Assembly: GCF_001888805.2 (NCBI RefSeq) | Contig: NZ_CP019113.1 | Span: 3,348,001-3,412,000, forward strand | Source of the DNA: Enterobacter sp. SA187 | GTDB taxonomy: Bacteria > Pseudomonadota > Gammaproteobacteria > Enterobacterales > Enterobacteriaceae | DNA length: 64,000 bases | Reading direction: 5' to 3' | Shown: positions 56,425-64,000 of the stretch, piece after piece | Position numbering within the stretch: the first letter of the stretch is position 1 | Layout of the letters: the number at the start of each line of letters is the position of its first letter | Notes under the pieces: generated by a model | Told to the model about the DNA's origin: nothing | Database searches by the model: none | Seen by the model: only the letters and a program-made list of their open reading frames with translations | Translations under genes and position numbers: made by a program

Positions 56425-57966
56425 TTACTCCTCGCCCTTCTTCTGGCTTAAGCCGTATTCCCGCAGCTTATTGGCAATCGCCGTATGGGATACGCCAAGG
56501 CGTTTCGCCAGTTTGCGCGTGCTCGGATAGCTCCGGTAGAGCTGCGTCAGCACTGAACGCTCAAAGCGGCTGGTGATGTCATCCAGCGAGCCTTCCATCG
56601 CCTCTTCGCCCACGGCCAGGCTACCGGCGTCATAATCGGGCAGCAAAATATCCTGCGACCGTAATTCATAGCCTTCCAGTTGCGTCAGCGCGCGATAAAT
56701 GGCGTTTTTAAGCTGACGAACGTTGCCCGGCCAGCCATAGCGCATCAGCACTGTATTCAGCTCAGCGGACAGTTTCGGGCGCGGCACGCCCTGCTCATCG
56801 GCAAAACGCGCCACGAAAAGTTCGGTCAACGGCATGATATCCTGCGGACGATCGCGCAGCGGCGGCAGATTGAGCGTCAGCACGTTCAGACGATAATAGA
56901 GATCTTCCCGGAACAACCCTTTCTGCACCAGTTCCACGAGGTTTTTCTGCGTCGCGCAAATTACCCGCACATCCACATGCACCTCATGATCTTCCCCGAC
57001 GCGGCGGAACGTGCCGTCGTTAAGGAAGCGCAGCAGTTTGACCTGCATGCGCGGCGACATTTCGCCGATCTCATCCAGCAGCACCGAGCCGCCGTTTGCC
57101 TGCTCGAAGAAGCCTTTTTTGCCTTCCGGCGCGTGACCAAAGAGTTCGCTTTCCACCGCATCCTCCGGAATGGAGGCGCAGTTTAAGGCCAGATAAGGCT
57201 TAGCAGCGCGCGGGCTGGCAAGATGACAGGCGTGCGCCAGCAAATCTTTGCCGGTACCGGTATCGCCGACGATCAGCAGCGGCGCGGTAAGCATCGCCAG
57301 TTTGCGGGCCTGATCCACCACCTGACGCATTTTCGGGCTGACGGCGACGATCTGGCTGAAGGCGCTGACGTCCTGGGTGGTCATATTTTGCAGCTGGCGG
57401 CCCATACGGATGGTCGAACGCAGCATCACCACCGCGCCGGTCAGCACCGGCGTCCCCGCTTCGCCTTCCAGATGCACCGGGGTGATTTCCATCAGGAAAT
57501 TTTGCCCGTTGATCACCACATGTTCGTTGTGGGACGCCTGCGGATTCCCCTCCAGCCAGCGCTGGAAGTTAAAACCAGGGATAAGTTGCATCGCGGTATG
57601 GTTGCGCAGCTTTGCCTGCTCAAGCGCGAACAGCTGGCAACTGGCCGGGTTCGCCAGCTCCACTTTGCATTTCATATCGACCGAGAGCACTGGCTCCGGC
57701 AGCGCTTCCAGTAAGGCGCTGAGCGCCAGATGTTCACGCTCCGACGGCATCCACAGTACGGTGCGCACGTCGGTGACGCCCGCGATACGGCGGATCTCCG
57801 CCATCAGGCTGCTGAAGGTGGTGAACTCCAGTTCAGCAAAATTAAGGTAGATGCGACCGATAGGGTCGATTTCGATACCGCGCAGATCTATGCCGCGTAA
57901 TACCAGCAGATCGAGCAGCTCGCGGGCCAGACCAAGGCGGTCTTCACAAAACACTTCCAGACGCAT
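56425..57966 (-). CDS. tyrR: Aromatic amino-acid regulator TyrR
   Basis: 513 residues, E. coli length. N-terminal ACT domain (1-70), PAS (about 80-190), AAA+ domain with Walker A GDTGTGKD (234-241) and the degenerate GHAPEGKKGFF in place of GAFTGA (no sigma-54 contact), and a C-terminal HTH (STRKLAKRLGVSHTAIANKLREYGL). Represses or activates aroF, tyrP, mtr, tyrB and others with Tyr, Phe or Trp. Confidence 0.97.
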   Translation of the reverse strand: MRLEVFCEDRLGLARELLDLLVLRGIDLRGIEIDPIGRIYLNFAELEFTTFSSLMAEIRRIAGVTDVRTVLWMPSEREHLALSALLEALPEPVLSVDMKCKVELANPASCQLFALEQAKLRNHTAMQLIPGFNFQRWLEGNPQASHNEHVVINGQNFLMEITPVHLEGEAGTPVLTGAVVMLRSTIRMGRQLQNMTTQDVSAFSQIVAVSPKMRQVVDQARKLAMLTAPLLIVGDTGTGKDLLAHACHLASPRAAKPYLALNCASIPEDAVESELFGHAPEGKKGFFEQANGGSVLLDEIGEMSPRMQVKLLRFLNDGTFRRVGEDHEVHVDVRVICATQKNLVELVQKGLFREDLYYRLNVLTLNLPPLRDRPQDIMPLTELFVARFADEQGVPRPKLSAELNTVLMRYGWPGNVRQLKNAIYRALTQLEGYELRSQDILLPDYDAGSLAVGEEAMEGSLDDITSRFERSVLTQLYRSYPSTRKLAKRLGVSHTAIANKLREYGLSQKKGEE

Positions 57967-58095
57967 GAGGGCTTCACCCTGAATAGTTAACGTATGATGA
58001 AATGATAAGCCACTTATTGGCTGGCAGGAAGCTGTCTGTCAACAAATATTGACAGCCTGACGGAAAAACAGGCACTCAGGCGTAAAGTTATAGGT

Positions 58096-58998
58096 TCAGG
58101 GCATGTTCTGCGTCAGCTCACGGGCCAGCGCGAGGAAGGCCGCCAGCCCCGCCGAGGGATGACGCCGTCCAGGATAATAGAGACACAATCCGGGAAACGG
58201 CGGCGTCCACTCCTCCAGCAGGCGCACCAGCCGTCCGGCGCGCAGGTCATCAATAATGTCCTGTTCCAGAAAGAAGCCGATGCCGACATCCTGCAATACC
58301 GCCGCCCGCACCAGCGAGGCCTCGTCCAGCGTTAGCGGCCCGCGCACCTCCGGCAGCACGACCTCGCCCTGCTTTTCCAGATGCCAGCGATACAGAGATC
58401 CATCGGGTAAACGTACCCGAATACAGGAGTGCGCCAGTAAATCCATGGGTTTGAGGGGACGGGGATGTCGGGCCAGATAGGCGGGGGACGCCACCACCGC
58501 AAAGCGCTGCGGTTGCCCCAGCGAGACGGCAATCATATCAGCGGGGATCAAATCGGCGACGCGCACGCCAATATCAAAGCCTTCCGCCACAATGTCGACG
58601 AGTTTGCCTTCGGTGACCAGATCCACATGCATCTCCGGAAAGCGGCGCAAAAACTCCAGCACAATGTTGTTGAGCAGCGTACGGGCGGCAAAGGGCGGCG
58701 CGTTAATGCGCAACACGCCCGTCGGGGTTTCCCGCCGGGAGCGCACCGCGTCCAGCGCGTCATGCACGCCCTGCAATGACGGTCCCATGCGCTCAATAAA
58801 AAGATGCCCGGCATCGGTCAGCGCCACGCTGCGGGTAGTGCGATTAAACAGCCGCACACCAAGAGTGGCCTCGAATTTTGCCACCATATGACTCAGTGCC
58901 GTGGTGGATACGCCCAGTTCAATAGCCGCCGCCCGGAATGTTCCCCGGCGGGCAATAGCCATCACTGCGTCCAGATCTGACAGTGCAATACGTGACAT
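58096..58998 (-). CDS. LysR-family regulator
   Basis: 300 residues from the ATG at 58996-58998 (AGGAG); 50 extra codons upstream have no similarity and enter the neighbouring gene's leader. HTH in FRAAAIELGVSTTALSHMVAKFEATLGVRLFNRTTRSVALT, of the CrgA/DmlR-like group. Divergent from a short-chain dehydrogenase 97 bp away and presumably controls it. The pair is inserted between tyrR and ycjF, which are adjacent in E. coli. Confidence 0.88.
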   Translation of the reverse strand: MSRIALSDLDAVMAIARRGTFRAAAIELGVSTTALSHMVAKFEATLGVRLFNRTTRSVALTDAGHLFIERMGPSLQGVHDALDAVRSRRETPTGVLRINAPPFAARTLLNNIVLEFLRRFPEMHVDLVTEGKLVDIVAEGFDIGVRVADLIPADMIAVSLGQPQRFAVVASPAYLARHPRPLKPMDLLAHSCIRVRLPDGSLYRWHLEKQGEVVLPEVRGPLTLDEASLVRAAVLQDVGIGFFLEQDIIDDLRAGRLVRLLEEWTPPFPGLCLYYPGRRHPSAGLAAFLALARELTQNMP

Positions 58999-59095
58999 TA
59001 TCCCGCTCCTTTCATCACGGCATCCCGGTTTGTCCCGATTGTTTAAATTATAAAGCCTTCTTAAAGTGAACGGACACACTACAGGAGAAAAACGT

Positions 59096-59875
59096 ATGCA
59101 TGATTTTCTGGCACTGACTGACAAACGCGTCCTGATCACCTCTGGCACTAAAGGCGCAGGCGCGGCTACCGTAGCGCTGTTTCGCGAGCTGGGCGCGCAG
59201 GTGATGACCTGCGCCCGCCATCATCCGGACGACCAGGCGAGCGATCTGTTTGTCGCCGCCGATCTCACCACCGAAGCGGGCTGCGCCCGGCTGGCAGAGG
59301 CGGTGCAGCAACGGCTGGGGGGCGTGGACGTCATCGTGCATATGCTGGGCGGCTCCTCATCGCCAGCCGGAGGGTTTGCAGCGCTTGACGACGCGCAATG
59401 GCAGCGGGAGCTGGCGCTCAATCTTTTCCCTGCCGTCCGGCTGGATCGTCTGCTGGCGCCGGGCATGGTGAGTCAGGGCAGCGGTGTGATCGTTCATGTT
59501 TCGTCTATTCAGCGCACATTGCCATTACCGGAGGCCACCACCGCTTACGCCGCTGCGAAAGCTGCGCTGTCTGTCTACAGCAAAAGTTTGTCCAAAGAGA
59601 TATCGCCGAAAGGCGTGCGGGTAGTGAGCGTGTCGCCGGGGTGGATTGAAACCGAAGCTGCTGTACGTCTGGCGGAACGGCTGGCAATGCAGGCAGGAAC
59701 TGATTATGACGGCGGTAAAAAAATCATTATGGATGCGCTGGGGGGTATTCCGCTGGGACGTCCGACGCGGCCGGGGGAAGTCGCGAGCCTGATTGCGTTC
59801 CTGGCCTCCGATCGCGCCGCCGCCATTAACGGCACCGAGTACGTTATTGACGGCGGCACCATCCCGACGGCGTAA
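59096..59875 (+). CDS. Short-chain dehydrogenase/reductase
   Basis: 259 residues from ATG 59096 behind ACAGGAG. Rossmann start VLITSGTKGAGAATVALF (a variant of TGxxxGxG), the active site Ser in VHVSSIQRT and YAAAK (Tyr-x3-Lys), and the SPGWIET segment. An NAD(P)-dependent oxidoreductase; the substrate is unknown. Ends 1 bp from the ycjF stop on the other strand. Confidence 0.88.
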   Translation: MHDFLALTDKRVLITSGTKGAGAATVALFRELGAQVMTCARHHPDDQASDLFVAADLTTEAGCARLAEAVQQRLGGVDVIVHMLGGSSSPAGGFAALDDAQWQRELALNLFPAVRLDRLLAPGMVSQGSGVIVHVSSIQRTLPLPEATTAYAAAKAALSVYSKSLSKEISPKGVRVVSVSPGWIETEAAVRLAERLAMQAGTDYDGGKKIIMDALGGIPLGRPTRPGEVASLIAFLASDRAAAINGTEYVIDGGTIPTA

Positions 59876-59876
59876 A

Positions 59877-60932
59877 TCAGGCCGCCGTTTTCCCCTTTTG
59901 CAGCGTCTCTTTCATCTGGCTGATTAACTGGCGGCGGAAATCGCCAAGGCGCGGTTTGTCATCGTCGATCCACGGTAGCGGGCGGCACAGTTCCATCGCT
60001 TTAATACCCAGACGCGCCGTGAGTAACCCCGCGCCGATCCCCTGCGCGGCACGGGCGGAAAGCCGCGCCGCCAGATCCTGCGACACCCAGTCCATGCCAA
60101 CTTCCCGCACCAGTTCACTGGCCCCGGCGAAGGCGATATTCAACAGCACCAGGCGGAACAGGCGCAGACGGCTGTAATACCCCAGCTCAATGCCGTACAG
60201 CCGTGCGATGCGGTTGATCAGCCGGATATTGCGCCAGGCGATAAACGCCATGTCCACCAGCGCCAGCGGGCTGACGGCGATCATCAGGGTGGATTCCGCC
60301 GCCGAGCGGCTGATCTCCCGCCGCGCCTGGGCATCAAGCACCGGCTGCACCAGATGGGCATACAGGGTGACGATCTCGCGATCGCTCTGGGTTTCATGAA
60401 TGGCGGCGTACCAGCGCTGGAGCGCCGGATGGGATTTATCAATGCCCGCCTGCTGCGCCAGTTTTTCGCAGAAAGCCCGGCCCCTGCCCGCGCCGTGGCT
60501 GTGCAGCAGATCGCGCGCTTCATCCCGCTCCTGCGCCCGCTCGCGCAGCCGCCACAGCCGATGCCATTCAGTGGCCACCGATCCGACGCCGGCACCGATA
60601 ATCAGCGCGCCGGCGGCACAGCCGCCGAGCGACACCCAGTCCTGCGTCTGCCAGGCATGCATTGTCCACTGTACGCCCTGGCCGACCACGCTTGCGCCGA
60701 ACAGCGCCAGACCGGCCATTACCATTTTACGCCACAGGCTGCGGCGCGGACGCAGCGCCGCGTCGATCACCGCTTCCGGTTTGTCATCCACGAGTAGCGT
60801 GTCATCGGTGACGGCTGGGGCGAAATTATCGGCTTCCGGCCCGGCAAACGTCTGCGCGGTTTTGAACGTCTCAGCCTGCTCTGATTCCAGCGGACCGGCA
60901 AAGTCGATGCGCGGTTTTAAAGGTTCATTCAT
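59877..60932 (-). CDS. ycjF: UPF0283 membrane protein YcjF
   Basis: 351 residues (E. coli 353). An acidic N-terminal tail, two adjacent membrane helices (about 72-90 and 100-120) and a C-terminal DUF697 part with hydrophobic stretches (SPLALVDMAFIAWRNIRLINRIARLYG). Start overlaps the ycjX stop by 4 bp. Co-expressed with ycjX and the psp genes under PspF control; precise role unknown. Confidence 0.93.
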   Translation of the reverse strand: MNEPLKPRIDFAGPLESEQAETFKTAQTFAGPEADNFAPAVTDDTLLVDDKPEAVIDAALRPRRSLWRKMVMAGLALFGASVVGQGVQWTMHAWQTQDWVSLGGCAAGALIIGAGVGSVATEWHRLWRLRERAQERDEARDLLHSHGAGRGRAFCEKLAQQAGIDKSHPALQRWYAAIHETQSDREIVTLYAHLVQPVLDAQARREISRSAAESTLMIAVSPLALVDMAFIAWRNIRLINRIARLYGIELGYYSRLRLFRLVLLNIAFAGASELVREVGMDWVSQDLAARLSARAAQGIGAGLLTARLGIKAMELCRPLPWIDDDKPRLGDFRRQLISQMKETLQKGKTAA

Positions 60933-62326
60933 CGCAGTTTATCTCCTATTAAAAACTCCAGCGCCGCATCCAGACGGATATGCGGCAGCGGTTTGTCCAC
61001 ATCCATGACCTGCGGGCGAAACGCCTCAAACTGAAAGCCCTGCTTTTCCCAGAACGCCTGTCCCGGCAGCCGCGCCGGGACTTCGCCGGGATAGACCGTC
61101 AGCGGCGCGCCATCGCTTAACCGGTTGCCGCGCAGGGCGGGAATTTTCTCGCCCTTGACGTCAATCAGCCCGCTTTGCGTCGCCTGTACGGCGGCAAGCC
61201 CCATGCAGTCCATGCTGATGCCTTCAAAGGCGGCGTTTTGCCAGGCGTCCTGGATCAGCTGCTGCAACAGCGACACCATATTGGCGTGCTGGTCGAGGGT
61301 CACATGGTCGGCTTTGGTGGCGGCGAACAGGAGTTTGTCGATCACCGGCGAGAACAGACGGCGGAACAGCGTGCGCTGTCCGTAATGAAAACTCTGCATT
61401 AACTGCGTGAGCGCGAGGCGCATATCGTTAAACGCCTGCGGCCCGCTGTTCAGCGGTTGCAGACAGTCGACCAGCACGATTTGCCGGTCAAAGCGCAGGA
61501 AGTAATTTTTATAAAATCCTTTAACCACTTTTTCGCAGTAGTAGTTGAAGCGCTCGCGCAGCATACCGGCGTTGGTGCTTTTATCCGCCTGCGCCAGTTT
61601 CGCTTCGCCGCTGGCGTCCACGTCCGGCCACGGAAAGAATTGCAGCGCGGGGGCACCCGCCATATCGCCGGGCAGCACAAAACGTCCCGGCTGAATAAAA
61701 TGCAGCCCTTGCTGTTTGCACTGGTGCAGATAGTCGGTCCAGGCGGCGGCGATTTCCGCCAGGCGGTTTTCATCGGCGGGCGCCAGCGGATCGAGACCGT
61801 CGCACAGTTGCCGCCAGCGGGCAGACCACTCTTTTCTGTGACCCTGTAACAAACCGGTCATTTGTCGCGACCAGGTCAGGTAATCCTGCGCCAGCATCGG
61901 CAGATCCAGCAGCCATTCCCCCGGATAATCGACGATTTCCAGATACAGCGTGGACGTGTCTTTAAAATGGCGCAGCAGGGAGTCATTAGAACGATAGCGC
62001 AGCGCAAGGCGCATCTCACTGACACCGCGCGTCGGCGTCGGCCAGTCCGGCGGCGTGCCGTAAAGCTGGGAGATGCCTTCATCATAGGTGAAGCGCTGAA
62101 TGCCAAAATCCCGCTGCGGCACCCGTTTCACGCCAAGCAGCCGTTCTTCACGCACGGCGCTGAGCAGCGGCAGACGCGCGCCGTTGTGAACATTTAACAG
62201 CTGATTGACCATAGCGGTTATAAAAGCGGTTTTCCCGCTGCGGCTAAGACCGGTAACCGCCAGCCGCAAATGGCGATCCACGCCGCGATTTACCAGAGCA
62301 CTGAATTCTTTTTTTATTCTGTTCAT
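60929..62326 (-). CDS. ycjX: YcjX, Walker-motif ATPase/GTPase of the psp region
   Basis: 465 residues from the ATG at 62324-62326, two codons inside the frame, giving the E. coli length. P-loop GLSRSGKT (26-33), then LYLEIVDYPGEWLLDLPML (DxxG-like) and FAATKADHV (nucleotide specificity). DUF463 family. Part of the envelope-stress regulon with ycjF. Its start lies 129 bp behind pspD, without pspE or the ycjM-W cluster found between them in E. coli. Confidence 0.94.
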   Translation of the reverse strand: MNRIKKEFSALVNRGVDRHLRLAVTGLSRSGKTAFITAMVNQLLNVHNGARLPLLSAVREERLLGVKRVPQRDFGIQRFTYDEGISQLYGTPPDWPTPTRGVSEMRLALRYRSNDSLLRHFKDTSTLYLEIVDYPGEWLLDLPMLAQDYLTWSRQMTGLLQGHRKEWSARWRQLCDGLDPLAPADENRLAEIAAAWTDYLHQCKQQGLHFIQPGRFVLPGDMAGAPALQFFPWPDVDASGEAKLAQADKSTNAGMLRERFNYYCEKVVKGFYKNYFLRFDRQIVLVDCLQPLNSGPQAFNDMRLALTQLMQSFHYGQRTLFRRLFSPVIDKLLFAATKADHVTLDQHANMVSLLQQLIQDAWQNAAFEGISMDCMGLAAVQATQSGLIDVKGEKIPALRGNRLSDGAPLTVYPGEVPARLPGQAFWEKQGFQFEAFRPQVMDVDKPLPHIRLDAALEFLIGDKLR

Positions 62327-62455
62327 AAGCATCCAGGTTGCATGAGGGATCCAGAACGTACAGATCAGAAGGTTTCACTACATGAGAGGCAGTATGCCAT
62401 TAAAAACGGGGGAATTGAGAGGTCGGGATGAAAGGCTTCACCCCGACAAAAGCCG

Positions 62456-62698
62456 TCAACGAACGGGTTTAACAGGTTTGTTGTTAAAACGGGCGGAAAC
62501 TTTGCGCGCCATGCGTGACAGCAAAGGTTCCAGCACCAGCGCCAACAACATTTTTGCCGGACGACGGGCAACGGATTTCACCGCCCACCCTGCCACACCG
62601 GCCGGACCGTAACGCAGCGCTGTCAACAGCACCAGTTTTCCGGCGATTTTCAGACCGGGTTTCATTTTTTGTCCTGCCTGTTGCCAATTACGCGCCAT
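62456..62698 (-). CDS. pspD: Phage-shock protein PspD
   Basis: 80 residues from the ATG at 62696-62698 (GAGG site). RNWQQAGQK..., the hydrophobic VLLTALRYGPAGVAGWAVKSVARRP core and a basic end, seven residues longer than E. coli PspD. Peripheral inner-membrane protein of the Psp response with an unclear role. Last gene of the psp operon here. Confidence 0.92.
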   Translation of the reverse strand: MARNWQQAGQKMKPGLKIAGKLVLLTALRYGPAGVAGWAVKSVARRPAKMLLALVLEPLLSRMARKVSARFNNKPVKPVR

Positions 62699-62725
62699 CA
62701 GAAACCTCATTCGTTAAACAGTTAA

Positions 62726-63085
62726 TTATAGCTGGCGAAAACGGCTGCGCAGGGAGAAGGTGTCAGAGGTGACATAGCGCTCCATGTCGCGCAGACGCTT
62801 CTCGCCCGCGGCCAGCTCGGCATCGACCGCATCCAGCAATTCGCCGCTGGTGGGCACCGCCTCGCCGTCGGCCAGATTATCCGGCATCGGGTCAAGCATG
62901 AATGTCATGATGATGTAGGCCACCACCACAAAGAAAAACAGCCCGAAAAACATCGCCAGCACGGTGATCAGGCGAACCAGTTTGACCGGCACGTCGAAGT
63001 AGTGCGCCACGCCGGCGCAGACCCCTTTCACCATGCCCTGCTGCGGCATACGCCAGAGCTTTTTATTCAGATCTAATCCAGCCAT
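62726..63085 (-). CDS. pspC: Phage-shock protein PspC
   Basis: 119 residues. N-terminal LNKKLWRMPQQGMVKGVCAGVAHYFDVP (PspC domain), one membrane helix (about 40-66), then a C-terminal coiled-coil. Inner-membrane sensor that, with PspB, draws PspA away from PspF. Start overlaps the pspB stop by one base. Confidence 0.96.
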   Translation of the reverse strand: MAGLDLNKKLWRMPQQGMVKGVCAGVAHYFDVPVKLVRLITVLAMFFGLFFFVVVAYIIMTFMLDPMPDNLADGEAVPTSGELLDAVDAELAAGEKRLRDMERYVTSDTFSLRSRFRQL

Positions 63086-63309
63086 CAGCGATCCCTCCAG
63101 TTCGGATGTTCAGCATCCAGGATAGATTCCAGCGCCTGGATACGTTCGCGCATACGTTGTGCGTCGGCATTCAACTGCGCCAGGCGTTGCTGTTCGCTTT
63201 GCGACAGCGCGTTGCGGGACGACCGGTTGTTGTAATGCAGCCACAGCCAGATGGGCAGCACGAACAAAATAAACAGCGTCAGGGGAATAGCCAGAAACAG
63301 CGCGCTCAT
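63085..63309 (-). CDS. pspB: Phage-shock protein PspB
   Basis: 74 residues. One membrane helix (FLAIPLTLFILFVLPIWLWL), then a short leucine-zipper-like coil (LSQSEQQRLAQLNADAQRMRERIQALE). Partner of PspC. The start lies 50 bp behind pspA. Confidence 0.96.
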   Translation of the reverse strand: MSALFLAIPLTLFILFVLPIWLWLHYNNRSSRNALSQSEQQRLAQLNADAQRMRERIQALESILDAEHPNWRDR

Positions 63310-63359
63310 GTGTACTCCTTACAGGTGAGGTGAAGGCGCGCTCAGGCGCCTTGTCATTA

Positions 63360-64000
63360 TTATTGAAGATCCTGCTTCATTTTCGCTTTCAGCTGTTCCA
63401 GCTGCTCGCTGATGGCGTCGTCGGCTTTCAGTTCCGCAAACTCCTGATCCAGCGATTTCTGCTTACCGAAAGCATGGCTTTCCGCCTCGGCTTCCATATG
63501 GTCGATACGACGCTCGAAAGATTCAAAACGCGCCATCGCTTCGTCGATTTTGCCGCTGTCGAGCTGACGGCGCACATCACGGGACGAGCTGGCCGCCTGG
63601 TGGCGCAGCGTCAGCGCCTGCTGGCGGGCGCGGGTTTCGCTGAGTTTGTTCTCAAGCTCGCCGATCTCTTTCTTCATGCGCACCAGCGTATCATCCACCA
63701 GCGTCACTTCATGTTCGAGGGTGGCGATCACGTCAGTTAATTTCTGTTTTTCGATCAGCGCCGCACGGGCCAGATCGTCTTTTTCTTTACGCAGCGCCAG
63801 TTCCGCTTTTTCCTGCCACTCTGCCTGCTGGGCGGTGGCCTGTTCAATACGGCGTGACAGCTGTTTCTTTTCAGCCAGCGCACGGGCTGAGGTGGAGCGT
63901 ACTTCGACCAGCGTGTCCTCCATTTCCTGGATCATCAGACGCACTAATTTTTGCGGGTCTTCAGCCTTCTCAAGCAGTGAGTTGATGTTGGCGTTCACGA
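63360..64000 (-). CDS. pspA: Phage-shock protein PspA (5' end outside the window)
   Basis: 213 codons of a 222-residue protein; the first about nine (MGIFSRFAD-like) lie past the right edge, so the GTG at 63998 is an internal Val, not a start. Long coiled coil of the PspA/Vipp1/ESCRT-III family, near-identical to E. coli (LVRLMIQEMEDTLVEVRS, FESFERRIDHMEAEAES). Binds and represses PspF, and on stress coats the inner membrane. The sigma-54 promoter is outside the window. Confidence 0.95.
   Translation of the reverse strand, partial: VNANINSLLEKAEDPQKLVRLMIQEMEDTLVEVRSTSARALAEKKQLSRRIEQATAQQAEWQEKAELALRKEKDDLARAALIEKQKLTDVIATLEHEVTLVDDTLVRMKKEIGELENKLSETRARQQALTLRHQAASSSRDVRRQLDSGKIDEAMARFESFERRIDHMEAEAESHAFGKQKSLDQEFAELKADDAISEQLEQLKAKMKQDLQ

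Noticed and set aside
63998..64000. GTG as the start of pspA
   Set aside because: It is the internal Val of ...DIVNANIN; the true start lies outside the window.

Overview
The window is a stretch of chromosome from a motile member of the Enterobacteriaceae. Nearly every core gene is recognisable as an orthologue of a gene in the 28-32 min region of the E. coli K-12 map, and the proteins match in length and motifs. Read right to left, the backbone is pspA-B-C-D, ycjX, ycjF, tyrR, tpx, ycjG, mpaA, mppA, zntB, fnrS, ynaL, dbpA, ttcA, nifJ(ydbK), ydbJ, hslJ, ldhA, ydbH, ynbE, pdxI(ydbC), azoR, hrpA, ydcF, aldA, cybB, hok, trg, ydcI, ydcJ. This is the E. coli order with blocks missing (the Rac prophage, the paa/fea/tyn region, pspE-ycjW, the uspE-fnr-abg region) and other genes put in. 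Two chemoreceptors, one with a flagellar-type sigma-28 promoter, argue against a non-motile Klebsiella. An Enterobacter, Lelliottia, Leclercia, Kosakonia or Citrobacter-like genome would fit, but I cannot name the genus. There are no rRNA or tRNA genes, no CRISPR array, no insertion sequence and no prophage.

Layout. (1) 1-3.1 kb: the 5' end of a ybdL-like aminotransferase gene, a divergent LysR regulator, nudI and a type-B carboxylesterase. (2) 3.1-12.6 kb: ydcJ, ydcI and trg, with an FdhF/YdeP-type molybdopterin oxidoreductase and a membrane PQQ-dependent dehydrogenase inserted between ydcI and trg. (3) 12.7-16.9 kb: a stress-defence block with formaldehyde detoxification (frmRA), arsenic resistance (arsRBC) bounded by two identical 29-bp terminator copies, and a complete hok/mok/Sok type I toxin-antitoxin locus. 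(4) 16.9-23.1 kb: an unknown small protein, an MHS-type MFS transporter with a palindromic candidate operator, cybB, an alpha/beta hydrolase, aldA and ydcF. (5) 23.4-27.6 kb: a tripartite drug-efflux operon (MFS, HlyD and outer-membrane factor lipoprotein). (6) 27.7-43.1 kb: hrpA, azoR, pdxI, ynbE, ydbH (no ydbL), ldhA, hslJ, ydbJ, a Zur-controlled zinT, nifJ and a KTSC-domain protein. (7) 43.1-49 kb: SOS-controlled umuDC beside an intact ttcA, then dbpA, a proline-rich small protein (YnaL-like), the anaerobic sRNA FnrS and zntB. (8) 49-52.3 kb: a chemoreceptor without a periplasmic sensor domain, divergent from a diguanylate cyclase. (9) 52.3-64 kb: murein-peptide recycling (mppA, mpaA, ycjG), tpx, tyrR, a LysR/SDR pair, ycjFX and the psp envelope-stress operon, with pspA cut by the right edge.

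How the parts relate. MppA, MpaA and YcjG form one recycling route: tripeptide uptake, release of m-DAP, and epimerisation of L-Ala-D-Glu. FnrS, NifJ, LdhA, HslJ and AzoR touch anaerobic, redox or fermentative physiology. FrmRA, ArsRBC, UmuDC, Tpx, ZinT/ZntB and the Psp proteins are stress or metal functions.

The main points for a second look are: the YnaL-like peptide with a Pro-Pro-Pro motif just ahead of dbpA; the terminator repeats around ars; umuDC at the locus that holds Rac in E. coli; the loss of ydbL; a Trg with a C-terminal NWETF; and the receptor lacking a sensor domain paired with a c-di-GMP synthase.
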